DNA of 64,000 nt. Source: Amycolatopsis orientalis DSM 43388 (lineage in GTDB: Bacteria; Actinomycetota; Actinomycetes; Mycobacteriales; Pseudonocardiaceae). Positions 9,152 through 17,141 of the stretch are shown here, piece by piece. A model generated the notes under the pieces. That model did no database searches and had not been told where the DNA came from. It was given only the letters and a program-made list of their open reading frames with translations. The stretch spans positions 112,141 through 176,140 of the forward strand of contig NZ_ASXG01000182.1 in NCBI RefSeq assembly GCF_000411975.1, in the 5' to 3' direction. Position numbers and translations under genes: made by a program. Position 1 is the first letter of the stretch. Each line of letters starts with the position of its first letter.

Positions 9152-10249
9152 ATGCCGTACGAGGTCCAGGGAGTGGTGTCGCGGGCCAAGGGTGAGCCGG
9201 TCACGCTCGAGACGGTGGTGGTGCCGGATCCCGGACCGGGCGAGGCCGTCGTTTCCGTGCAGGCGTGCGGGGTGTGCCACACCGACCTGCACTATCGCGA
9301 GGGCGGGATCAACGACGAGTTCCCCTTCCTGCTCGGGCACGAGGCCGCGGGACGGGTGGACAAGGTCGGCGCGGGCGTCACCGATCTCGCGCCCGGCGAC
9401 TACGTGATCCTCAACTGGCGCGCGGTCTGCGGCACCTGCCGGGCGTGCAAGCGCGGCAAGCCCTGGTACTGCTTCTCGACCTTCAACGCCGAGCAGCCGA
9501 TGACGCTCACCGACGGCACGAAGCTGTCGCCCGCGCTCGGCGTCGGCGCGTTCCTCGACAAGACACTCGTCCACAGTGGACAGTGCACCAAGGTCGACGA
9601 GCGGGCCGAACCCGCGGTCGCCGGGCTGCTGGGCTGCGGCGTGATGGCCGGGCTGGGCGCGGCGATCAACACCGGCGCGGTCGGGCGCGGCGATTCGGTC
9701 GCGGTGATCGGCTGCGGCGGCGTCGGCGACGCGGCCGTCGCGGGCGCGCACCTCGCCGGGGCGACCACGATCGTCGCGATCGACACCGACGACCGGAAAC
9801 TGGAGTGGGCCAAGGACTTCGGGGCCACGCACACGGTCAACAGCCGCGGCCTGAGCGAGGACGACGTGGTCGCCGCGATGCAGGACGCGACGAACTCGTT
9901 CGGCCCGGACGTGGTGATCGACGCGGTCGGCCGCCCGGAGACCTGGCGGCAGGCGTTCTACGGCCGCGACCTGGCCGGCACCGTCGTGCTGGTCGGCGTG
10001 CCCACGCCGGACATGAAGCTCGACGACCTGCCGCTGATCGACTTCTTCTCGCGCGGCGGCTCGCTGAAGTCGTCGTGGTACGGCGACTGCCTGCCGTCGC
10101 GGGACTTCCCGATGCTGGTCGACCTGTACCTGCAGGGCAGGCTGCCGCTGGACAAGTTCGTCACGGAGCGGATCGGCGTCGACGGCGTGGAGCAGGCTTT
10201 CGAGCGAATGCACCACGGCGACGTACTGCGCAGCGTGGTGGAGTTCTGA
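9152..10249 (+). CDS. mscR: S-(hydroxymethyl)mycothiol dehydrogenase / nitrosomycothiol reductase
   Basis: A 365-residue zinc alcohol dehydrogenase of class III that uses mycothiol where other bacteria use glutathione. It oxidises the formaldehyde-mycothiol adduct with NAD and can reduce S-nitrosomycothiol. The catalytic zinc site is CGVCHTDLHY plus GHEAAG; the structural zinc site is the four-Cys cluster in VCGTCRACKRGKPWYC; the nucleotide fold shows VIGCGGVGDAAVAG. AAAGGG eight bases before ATG 9152 decides the start over GTG 9146. The gene often found behind mscR, a metallo-beta-lactamase-fold hydrolase, is absent; a cyclotransferase-like gene follows instead. Confidence 0.9.
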   Translation: MPYEVQGVVSRAKGEPVTLETVVVPDPGPGEAVVSVQACGVCHTDLHYREGGINDEFPFLLGHEAAGRVDKVGAGVTDLAPGDYVILNWRAVCGTCRACKRGKPWYCFSTFNAEQPMTLTDGTKLSPALGVGAFLDKTLVHSGQCTKVDERAEPAVAGLLGCGVMAGLGAAINTGAVGRGDSVAVIGCGGVGDAAVAGAHLAGATTIVAIDTDDRKLEWAKDFGATHTVNSRGLSEDDVVAAMQDATNSFGPDVVIDAVGRPETWRQAFYGRDLAGTVVLVGVPTPDMKLDDLPLIDFFSRGGSLKSSWYGDCLPSRDFPMLVDLYLQGRLPLDKFVTERIGVDGVEQAFERMHHGDVLRSVVEF

Positions 10250-10314
10250 TCCTCTTCGCCGACGCGGACTATCCGGCCGACCCGTACCCGGGCACGCGGC
10301 CCGACTGCTCGTAC

Positions 10315-10872
10315 GTGCACCTCGACGGCGCGGGCCACGCGCTGGACACCGCGCCGCCGGGGTGGCGTTCGCGCACGCCGGTGCTCGCGTACGGATCGAA
10401 CGCGTGCCCGTCGAAGATCACCTGGCTGCGCACCCAGCTCGGCCTGACCGGACCGGTGGTTGCGGCTCGGGTGCGGTGCACCGGCCTGGCCGCAGTGTGG
10501 GCCGCCGGGGTGCGGCAACGCGACGGCCAGCGCCCGGCAACGCTGACCGCACTGCCGGGCGTGACCGAGGACCACTTCGTCTGGTTCGCGACGCCGGAAC
10601 AACTCGCGGTGCTGGACATCTGCGAAGGCCGCGGGAACCGGTACGACCTGGCGATGCTGGACCACGCCGACATCCGGCTGGACGGCGTGCTGCTCTCCGG
10701 AGTGCACGCGTACGTCGGGGCCTCGCCGATCCGATACCCGTTGCTGGTCAACGGTGCCCCGGTCCGGGTAGCCGACGTCGCCCAGGCGGACGCGGCGGCG
10801 CTCGTCGGCGAGCCAGCGGCCGGGCACGGCCTCGCCTGCACTGTTCTGCTGCCAGATACGCCCTTCAGCTGA
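10315..10872 (+). CDS. Gamma-glutamylcyclotransferase-like protein
   Basis: A 185-residue protein whose LAYGSNACP motif marks the substrate pocket of the GGCT-like (AIG2/BtrG) fold; the ICEGRGNRYDLA segment further on also fits. Members split gamma-glutamyl amides or act in tailoring reactions, and the substrate here is unknown. GTG 10315 is the first standard start, but the frame stays open and protein-like upstream to a CTG at 10246 that overlaps the mscR stop. Translation may therefore start earlier on a non-standard codon. It runs convergently toward the FAD oxidase gene. Confidence 0.7.
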   Translation: MHLDGAGHALDTAPPGWRSRTPVLAYGSNACPSKITWLRTQLGLTGPVVAARVRCTGLAAVWAAGVRQRDGQRPATLTALPGVTEDHFVWFATPEQLAVLDICEGRGNRYDLAMLDHADIRLDGVLLSGVHAYVGASPIRYPLLVNGAPVRVADVAQADAAALVGEPAAGHGLACTVLLPDTPFS

Positions 10873-10909
10873 CTCGCGGAATCGCGCGACGTCGCCTGCG
10901 CGAGCGCGT

Positions 10910-12520
10910 TCAGCCGAGCAGTTTTCCAGGGTTCAGGATCCCGGTCGGGTCCACCGCGGACTTGGCCGCGCGCAGCACGTCCAGCCCGATCCGGCCGATC
11001 TCCGCTTCCAGGTACGGCGCGTGGTCGACGCCGACCGCGTGGTGGTGGCTGATCGTTCCGAGGCCGGTGATCGCCTCGCACGCGGCCGCCTTCGCGCGCT
11101 GCCACTGTCCGACCGGGTCGGTGTCGTCGCGCGAGGTCAGCACGGTGAAGTACAGCGACGCTCCGGTTTCGTAGGCGTGCGAAACGTGGCACATCACGAT
11201 CGCCCGGCCCAGCGAAGCCACCAACGCCGCGCGCACCGCGTCGTGCAGCTCGTCCAAATTGGACCAATAGGCCGCGGTCTCCAGGGTTTCGACGCACACC
11301 CCGAGATCCAGCAAGGCATCCCGCTGCCGAGGACCGGAAAACCGGCCGTGCCGCCACGATTCGCCGAGCACCTTGCCGATCCGCACCGCACCGGAACACT
11401 TCAGCATCGCCGATGTCCGCCGCCGGCGCCGCGCGACGTCACCCTCCCAGCCGACGATCAGCAGGCACGGGTTCTTGATCCGGCGCGCCTTGAGACAGGC
11501 CTTCAGCGCCGCGGTCTTCAGGCCGGCGTTGAGCGAGAACGACACATTCGTCTCGTCCACATCGGACAGCCGGGTGACGTCCGCCAGAGCGTGGTCCTGC
11601 GCGAGCTTCCGCACCGCCGCCGCCCCGGCCTCCCAGCCGTCGACGATCCAGCCCTCGTAGTGCCGCTGCTCGGGCAACGGCCGGACGCGCAGCGCGACCT
11701 CGGTGATCACCCCGAGCGTGCCCTCGCTGCCGACCGCGAGCTGCCGCAGATCCGGTCCGGCCGCGGACGCCGGCGCGACGCCGAGCCGCCACTCGCCCTT
11801 CGGGGTGGCCAGCCGGACCCCGGCGACCATGTCCTCGAACCGGCCGTATCCGGACGACGCCTGCCCGGCCGAACGCGTGGCCGCGAACCCGCCGATGGTG
11901 GCGCGCTCGAACGACTGCGGCACGTGGCCGAGCGTGTACCCGTGCGCCGCGAGCAGCCGCTCCGCCTCCGGTCCGCGCACGCCGGCCCGCAGCACCGCGA
12001 TCCGCGACACCGGGTCCACCGAAACCAGCTCGTCAAGCCGCACCAGGTCCAGCACGACCACCGCCGCCTTGTCGCCGCGCAGCGCCGCGACCCCGCCGAC
12101 CACCGACGTGCCGCCGCCGAACGGGACCACGCCGACGTCGTGTCGCACGCAGAGGTCCAGCACCGCCTGCACCTCGTCCGGGTCCGCGGGCAGCAGCACC
12201 GCGTCCGGCACCGGCACCTCGTCGCCGGCGCGGGCGTGCAGCAGGTCCAGATAGGACAGACCGCCCGCGCGGCCCAGCCGTTCGGCCGGGTCGACCAGCA
12301 CGTAGTCCGCGCCGAGAAGGTCCTCGAATTCGGTACGGACGGGCACGGTCAGCGCGGACTCGGCGACCGGGCTCGAAGCACCGGTTTTCCCGCCTCGATC
12401 CGGGCCGACCTGGCCGATACGCTGGCCAAGCCACCGGACCGCGCGGTCGGGCAGGCCGGCCGCGGCCGAGCCCTCTTCGGTCCACGAACGCCGGATGCGG
12501 TGGTTGATGAGATCGCTCAC
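10910..12520 (-). CDS. FAD-binding oxidase, alkyldihydroxyacetonephosphate synthase-like
   Basis: A 536-residue flavoprotein of the vanillyl-alcohol-oxidase fold. The FAD-binding PP-loop region includes VVPFGGGTSVVGGV and IGGFAATRSAGQASSGYG. The C-terminal half has the linking segment GTISHHHAVGVDHAPYL and ends NPGKLLG, as in AGPS-type enzymes that swap an acyl for an alkyl chain on dihydroxyacetone phosphate. GTG 12520 starts the protein; the gene diverges from tetR-glpD with only 16 bases between starts. Neighbouring glpD supplies or drains dihydroxyacetone phosphate, so a shared role in glycerol-phosphate or ether-lipid metabolism is inferred. Confidence 0.85.
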   Translation of the reverse strand: MSDLINHRIRRSWTEEGSAAAGLPDRAVRWLGQRIGQVGPDRGGKTGASSPVAESALTVPVRTEFEDLLGADYVLVDPAERLGRAGGLSYLDLLHARAGDEVPVPDAVLLPADPDEVQAVLDLCVRHDVGVVPFGGGTSVVGGVAALRGDKAAVVVLDLVRLDELVSVDPVSRIAVLRAGVRGPEAERLLAAHGYTLGHVPQSFERATIGGFAATRSAGQASSGYGRFEDMVAGVRLATPKGEWRLGVAPASAAGPDLRQLAVGSEGTLGVITEVALRVRPLPEQRHYEGWIVDGWEAGAAAVRKLAQDHALADVTRLSDVDETNVSFSLNAGLKTAALKACLKARRIKNPCLLIVGWEGDVARRRRRTSAMLKCSGAVRIGKVLGESWRHGRFSGPRQRDALLDLGVCVETLETAAYWSNLDELHDAVRAALVASLGRAIVMCHVSHAYETGASLYFTVLTSRDDTDPVGQWQRAKAAACEAITGLGTISHHHAVGVDHAPYLEAEIGRIGLDVLRAAKSAVDPTGILNPGKLLG

Positions 12521-12529
12521 GACTACAGT

Positions 12530-12554
12530 GTGACATATGGACGTCAAACGTCAC
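12530..12554. promoter_or_regulatory. Candidate TetR operator over the tetR start codon
   Basis: A 25-bp imperfect dyad begins GTGAC (12530-12534) and ends GTCAC (12550-12554), with 8 of 12 positions symmetrical around 12542. It covers the ATG of the TetR gene at 12537 and sits 10 bases from the divergent FAD-oxidase start, so one bound dimer could block both genes. No ribosome site precedes the ATG, so the regulator may be translated from a leaderless transcript. Confidence 0.55.
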
Positions 12555-13181
12555 TCCCGACCGAGAGCGGCCCCCTCCGCGCTCGCGGACGCCCGGAGCC
12601 GCCCGACCTCGGCTCGCGTCGCCGACGACGAGCTGCTCGACGCCGCGCGCCAGTGCGTGCTCGCGGTCGGCGTGCGGCGCACGACGCTGGCCGAGATCGC
12701 CCGAACCGCGCAGGTCAGCCGCATGACGGTGTACCGGCGGTTCCCCGATGTGCGCAGCGTGCTCGCCGCGCTGATGACGCGCGAGTTCAGCGGCCTGCTG
12801 CAGCGCGTGACCGAGACCGGCGACCAGGCGGCGTCCGCACGCGACCGCATCGTGCACCTGGCGGCGGCCAGCGTCGGCGCGCTGTCGGCCGATCCGCTAT
12901 TCCGGACGCTGCTGGACGTCGACGCCGAACTGGTGCTGCCGTACATCGTCGAACGGCTCGGTGCGACTCAGCACTTCGCTGAGCATGTGCTCCGCAACCT
13001 GCTCGAAGAAGGTCACCGAGACGGCTCGGTGCGCGTCGCCGACGTGGCGGCGCAGGCGCGGTCGGTGTTGCTGGTCGTCCAGTCGTTCGCGTTCTCGCTG
13101 CGCCCGGCCACCGCAGACGTCGACGAGGCCGCGCTGCTCGCCGAATTCCGACACCTGGTCGAAGCGGGGTTGAAACCATGA
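12537..13181 (+). CDS. TetR-family regulator of the glpD / FAD-oxidase pair
   Basis: A 214-residue regulator. After a basic 25-residue tail comes the TetR helix-turn-helix (TTLAEIARTAQVSRMTVYRRFPD, about residues 45-67); the ligand-binding C-terminal domain is divergent. Its stop overlaps the glpD start (ATGA), so it is co-transcribed with glpD and divergent from the AGPS-like gene. An acyl or glycerolipid effector would fit the context but is not visible. Confidence 0.9.
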   Translation: MDVKRHSRPRAAPSALADARSRPTSARVADDELLDAARQCVLAVGVRRTTLAEIARTAQVSRMTVYRRFPDVRSVLAALMTREFSGLLQRVTETGDQAASARDRIVHLAAASVGALSADPLFRTLLDVDAELVLPYIVERLGATQHFAEHVLRNLLEEGHRDGSVRVADVAAQARSVLLVVQSFAFSLRPATADVDEAALLAEFRHLVEAGLKP

Positions 13182-14713
13182 GCACCGGATCCCTGAACGC
13201 GCGCCGCCGCGAACGCGAACTCTCCCGGCTGGTCGACGGCGAACGGGTCGACGTCCTGGTGGTCGGCGGCGGAGTCACCGGCGCGGGCATCGCGCTCGAC
13301 GCGGCCGCTCGCGGGCTTTCCGTCGCGTTGGTGGAGGCGCACGACCTGGCCTTCGGCACCTCGCGCTGGTCCAGCAAACTCGTGCACGGCGGATTGCGGT
13401 ACCTGGCCAAGGGCGAACTCGGGCTTGCCCACGAAAGCGCCGTGGAGCGCGGAATCCTCCTCACGCGCACCGCGCCGCACCTCACCCGTGCGATGCCGCA
13501 GCTCTTTCCGCTCTATCCCGGCACGTCCGCCGCGCAGCAGGCTCTGATCGCCGCCGGCCTCCGAGCTGGCGACGGGTTGCGGCGAGCTGCGCGTACGCCG
13601 TCGTCCGTGCTTCCCGCTCCACGCCGGATTCCCGCGGCGGAGGCGCTCGCCCTGTCCCCCGGCCTCGCTCCCGGCGGACTGCGCGGCGCTCTGCTGGCGT
13701 ACGACGGCGCATTGGTCGACGACGCACGGCTTGTCGTGAGCATCGCCCGTACCGCCGCTTTGCTCGGTGCTCGAATCCTCACCCGGTTGTCGGCGGTTTC
13801 CTTGTCCGGCAACGAAGCTCAGGTCAGCGATGGCACCTCGGCGTACACAGTTCGCGCGCGCCAGGTCATCAACGCGACCGGCGTCTGGGCGGACACCCTG
13901 ACTGATTCCGTACAGCTGCGTCCTTCGCGCGGATCGCACCTGGTGCTCGCGCCGGACACCGTGCGGGTCGGAGCCACGTCGGTCAACATTCCGGTTCCCG
14001 GCGAGACCGACCGGTTCGTGTTCCTGCTGCCGCAGCTCGACGGCCGAGTCTACTTAGGACTCACCGACGAGCCGGTGACCGGCGGGGTCCCGGACGTCCC
14101 GACGGTTCCGGAGTCCGATGTGGACTTCCTGCTGTCGACCGCGTCCTCGGTGCTGAACCGGCCGTTGACCGCCGCCGACGTGATCGGCTCGTACGCCGGA
14201 TTGCGGCCGCTCGTTTCCGGTTCCGCCGGACGCAGTGCGGATTTGTCCCGGAAACACGCGGTGCTCACCGGTTCCGATGGCGTGCTCACCGTGGTCGGCG
14301 GAAAGCTGACGACGTATCGGCGCATGGCCGAAGACGCCGTCGACGCCGCTTTGACGCACGCCGGATTGCCCGCCGGCCCTTCGCGGACGTCGAAGCTGCC
14401 GCTGATCGGTGCCGCACCGCGTTCCCGACTGTCACTTGTGGACGCTCCAGCGCGGCTGGTCGCCAAGTACGGCACCGAGGCGCCCCGCGTCGCGGCACTG
14501 GGCGAACTGGAGCCGGAATTCGCCGCCCCGCTGTGCGCGTCGACGGAAATCACCGCGGCCGAGGTGGTGTGGGCGGTCCGGCACGAGGGCGCGATGACGG
14601 TCGAGGATGTGCTCGAACGCCGCACCCGGCTGGCCCTCGTTTCGGCCGACGCGGAGGCTGCCCGGGACCGGGTGACGGAACTGGTGGAGAAAACGCTGGC
14701 CGGGCTGTCCTGA
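13178..14713 (+). CDS. glpD: Glycerol-3-phosphate dehydrogenase/oxidase (FAD)
   Basis: A 511-residue FAD enzyme that oxidises sn-glycerol 3-phosphate to dihydroxyacetone phosphate and passes electrons to the quinone pool at the membrane. The Rossmann motif VVGGGVTGAGIALDAAARG lies near residues 28-46, GTSRWSSKLVHGGLRYL follows, and the C-terminal DAO domain includes VVGGKLTTYRRMAEDA. Coupled to the upstream TetR gene by ATGA. It contains the rare leucine codon TTA at 14054-14056 (residue 293), which would place it under bldA-type tRNA control in a developing actinomycete. A hairpin ends the transcript. Confidence 0.93.
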   Translation: MSTGSLNARRRERELSRLVDGERVDVLVVGGGVTGAGIALDAAARGLSVALVEAHDLAFGTSRWSSKLVHGGLRYLAKGELGLAHESAVERGILLTRTAPHLTRAMPQLFPLYPGTSAAQQALIAAGLRAGDGLRRAARTPSSVLPAPRRIPAAEALALSPGLAPGGLRGALLAYDGALVDDARLVVSIARTAALLGARILTRLSAVSLSGNEAQVSDGTSAYTVRARQVINATGVWADTLTDSVQLRPSRGSHLVLAPDTVRVGATSVNIPVPGETDRFVFLLPQLDGRVYLGLTDEPVTGGVPDVPTVPESDVDFLLSTASSVLNRPLTAADVIGSYAGLRPLVSGSAGRSADLSRKHAVLTGSDGVLTVVGGKLTTYRRMAEDAVDAALTHAGLPAGPSRTSKLPLIGAAPRSRLSLVDAPARLVAKYGTEAPRVAALGELEPEFAAPLCASTEITAAEVVWAVRHEGAMTVEDVLERRTRLALVSADAEAARDRVTELVEKTLAGLS

Positions 14714-14765
14714 AAAACCCCAGGACAATGACCGGCAAGGCAGCTTGACCGGTCGTTGGGTTTTT
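14713..14765 (+). terminator. Terminator after glpD
   Basis: AAAAACCC (14713-14720) plus AATGACCGG (14727-14735) pair with CCGGTCGTTGGGTTTTT (14749-14765), leaving a 6-base bulge on the left and one mismatch. The right arm ends in five T. It begins at the last base of the glpD stop and ends 15 bases before the next start, so it should separate glpD from the XRE-ABC operon. Confidence 0.7.
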
Positions 14766-14780
14766 GCAACAGTGCGGTCC

Positions 14781-15032
14781 ATGAGCCCGGTGCGGCGGTG
14801 CGAGGAGCTGCCGATTCACAACCGGCTGCCGGTGCTGCGCGCGGAGCGCGGGATGAGCCGGGCGGAACTCGCCGAGGCGGTCGAGGTCAATCCGCAGACC
14901 ATCGGGGCGCTGGAGCGCGGGGATCATTACCCGAGTCTCGACCTGGCGTTGCGCATCTGCGCGGTGTTCGGCCTGCCGGTGGAGGCCGTGTTCAGCCGCG
15001 CGTCGTTCGCGGAGCGGGAGGGGGACGCGTGA
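14781..15032 (+). CDS. Small XRE-family regulator
   Basis: An 83-residue protein that is almost entirely a helix-turn-helix domain (MSRAELAEAVEVNPQTIGAL, then ERGDHYPSLDLALRICAVFG). It resembles the short regulators that precede NatAB-type exporters in Gram-positive bacteria. ATG 14781 is chosen because codons further upstream lie in the terminator hairpin. The stop overlaps the GTG of the ATPase gene by four bases, so regulator and transporter are made together and it probably controls this operon. Confidence 0.85.
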   Translation: MSPVRRCEELPIHNRLPVLRAERGMSRAELAEAVEVNPQTIGALERGDHYPSLDLALRICAVFGLPVEAVFSRASFAEREGDA

Positions 15033-15934
15033 CGCTGGAAATCGACCGGATCAGCAAGCGGTTCGGGGCGAAAACCGCACTCGACGGCGTGAGTTTCACC
15101 GCGGCGCCGGGTGAGTTGTTCGGGTTCGTCGGGAGCAACGGGGCGGGCAAAACCACCACGATGCGGATCGTGCTCGGCGTGCTGGCCGCCGATTCCGGCG
15201 AGGTGCGTTTCCGCGGGCAGCCGGTCACGCGCGAGACCCGCGAGCACATCGGCTACCTGCCCGAGGAGCGCGGCCTGTACCCGAAGATGAAGGTCCTCGA
15301 CCAGCTCGTCTATCTGGCCGAACTGCACGGCTTCAGCACCAACGACGCGCACCGCGCCGCCGAGCTGTGGATCGCGAAGCTCGGGCTCGGGCCGAAGCGC
15401 AAGGACCACATCCAGCAGCTCAGCCTCGGCAACCAGCAACGCGTGCAGCTCGCCGCCGCGCTGGTGCACGACCCGGCGCTGCTGGTGCTCGACGAACCGT
15501 TTTCCGGTCTCGACCCGCTCGCCGTCGACGTGCTCAGCGGCGTGTTGCGCGAGAAGGCGGCGACGGGCGTGCCGGTGGTGTTTTCCAGCCACCAGCTCGA
15601 CCTGGTGGAGCGGCTGTGCGACCGGGTCGGCATCATCCGCGACGGCCGGATGGTCGCGGTCGGCACCGTGGACGAGCTGACTCGCGACGCCGGACGGCGG
15701 CTGGTCGTCACCGCTCCCAGCGCGAGTCCCGGTTGGGCGGCAACGGTTCCCGGTGCTCGGGTGCTCGAAAACCGCGGCGCTACGACCGTGCTGGACCTGT
15801 CCCCGAGCGCCGATGACCAGGCCGTGCTCGCCGCGGCCCTGGCCACCGGCCCGGTGACGGAATTCAGCCACCGCCGCCGTACGCTGGCCGACCTGTTCCG
15901 CGATTCCGTCGCGACGCCGGGAGTCCCGCGATGA
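15029..15934 (+). CDS. ABC exporter ATP-binding protein (NatA-like)
   Basis: A 301-residue ATPase with Walker A GSNGAGKTT (about residues 36-44), Q-loop region GYLPEERGLYPKM, signature LSLGNQQRVQLAAALVHDP and Walker B LLVLDEPFSGLDP, followed by the switch SSHQLDLVERLC. The GYLPEERGLY signature is typical of NatA and related ABC-2 exporters. GTG 15029 overlaps the XRE stop, and the stop overlaps the permease ATG. The cargo is unknown; sodium, a peptide or a drug are all possible. Confidence 0.92.
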   Translation: MTLEIDRISKRFGAKTALDGVSFTAAPGELFGFVGSNGAGKTTTMRIVLGVLAADSGEVRFRGQPVTRETREHIGYLPEERGLYPKMKVLDQLVYLAELHGFSTNDAHRAAELWIAKLGLGPKRKDHIQQLSLGNQQRVQLAAALVHDPALLVLDEPFSGLDPLAVDVLSGVLREKAATGVPVVFSSHQLDLVERLCDRVGIIRDGRMVAVGTVDELTRDAGRRLVVTAPSASPGWAATVPGARVLENRGATTVLDLSPSADDQAVLAAALATGPVTEFSHRRRTLADLFRDSVATPGVPR

Positions 15935-17109
15935 GCCGGATCCGCCCGGCCCGCGCGGTGCGGCTGGTGGCCAAGCGGGAACTCAACGCGCGGCTCCGCA
16001 CCCGGTCGTTCGTGATCAGCACCGCGGTGATGCTGTTGCTGCTGCTGGGTTACGTCACCCTGCAGGTATTTCTGGCCAATGACCGGGAGACCACGAAAGT
16101 CGCGCTCGCCGGGCAAGCACAGGGCATCGCCACCCAACTGGAGAACAACGACCGGCATCTCAAGATCGTCCTGGTGCAGTCCGAATCGGACGGATTGGCT
16201 CAGGTCCGCGACGGCGACGTCGACGCGCTCGTCTCCGGAAGCGCTTCCCGGCCACGGGTGGTCGTCAAGTCTGCTTTGGACTCCCAGCTGCGGACGACAC
16301 TGGACGACATCGCGCAGCAACAGGTCCTGGACGCTCAGCTGTACTCCGCGAACCTCGATCCCGCCGCCGTGCATCAGGCGGTATCCGCCACCCACGCCGA
16401 CGTCCAGGCACTCGAACCGGCGGATCCGCAAGCCGGAAGAAAGCTCGTGACCGGAATCGTGCTCGCGATTCTGTTGTACGTCAGCATAATGACCTACGGA
16501 ATGTTCGTCGCGCAGGGCGTGGTCGAGGAGAAATCGAGCCGCGTGGTGGAGATCCTGCTCGCGACCGTCCGGCCGGTGCAGTTGCTGCTGGGCAAGGTCG
16601 TCGGGCTCGGTTTGGTCGGGTTGACGCAGCTCGCGATCCTCGCGGTGGCGGGTTTGGCGGCCAGCGGCGTGTCCGGAGTGTTCTCGATTTCCAGTGTCGA
16701 ACTGGGAACGCTGGGCTGGGGCCTCGTCTGGTATCTGCTCGGCTTCCTCCTCTACGCCATGCTGTACGGCGCGGCCGGCGCGCTGGTGTCCCGGCAGGAG
16801 GACACCCAGACGGTGGTCGGCCCGGTGAATATCGCGCTCGTCATCGGGTTCGTCGCGGGAATCAATCTGCTGACGCAGGCGCCGCAGGGGGCGGCGACGC
16901 GGATCGTGTCGCTGATTCCGTTGCTGTCGCCGATCCTGATGCCCGCGCGCATCGCGCTCGGCACGGTCGAGCCGTGGGAAATCGCGCTCTCTCTGGCGCT
17001 GACGGTCGCGCTGATCGCCGTGGTCACCTGGGCGGGAGCGCGGGTATATCGAAACGGGGTGCTGCGTACTGGAAGCCGGGTCCGGCTGGCTGAGGCATTA
17101 CGCCGTTAG
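15931..17109 (+). CDS. ABC-2 permease (NatB-like)
   Basis: A 392-residue membrane subunit. One transmembrane helix at residues 20-45 precedes a large external domain (about residues 45-165), then five or six helices with the conserved motif VVEEKSSRVVEILLATVRP. This is the NatB/YhaP layout of ABC-2 type exporters. It is coupled to the ATPase gene (ATGA). A TTA leucine codon sits at 17098-17100, three codons from the end. The stop lies in a hairpin shared with the convergent photolyase gene. Confidence 0.9.
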   Translation: MSRIRPARAVRLVAKRELNARLRTRSFVISTAVMLLLLLGYVTLQVFLANDRETTKVALAGQAQGIATQLENNDRHLKIVLVQSESDGLAQVRDGDVDALVSGSASRPRVVVKSALDSQLRTTLDDIAQQQVLDAQLYSANLDPAAVHQAVSATHADVQALEPADPQAGRKLVTGIVLAILLYVSIMTYGMFVAQGVVEEKSSRVVEILLATVRPVQLLLGKVVGLGLVGLTQLAILAVAGLAASGVSGVFSISSVELGTLGWGLVWYLLGFLLYAMLYGAAGALVSRQEDTQTVVGPVNIALVIGFVAGINLLTQAPQGAATRIVSLIPLLSPILMPARIALGTVEPWEIALSLALTVALIAVVTWAGARVYRNGVLRTGSRVRLAEALRR

Positions 17110-17141
17110 CGCGTGGACGGCCAGCGCATACACCACGCTAA
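17106..17141. terminator. Bidirectional terminator between convergent genes
   Basis: TTAGCGCGTGG (17106-17116) pairs with CCACGCTAA (17133-17141), with two extra bases on the left arm. The hairpin contains the stop codons of both convergent genes (17107-17109 and 17138-17140) and fills the 28-base gap between them. Confidence 0.6.
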
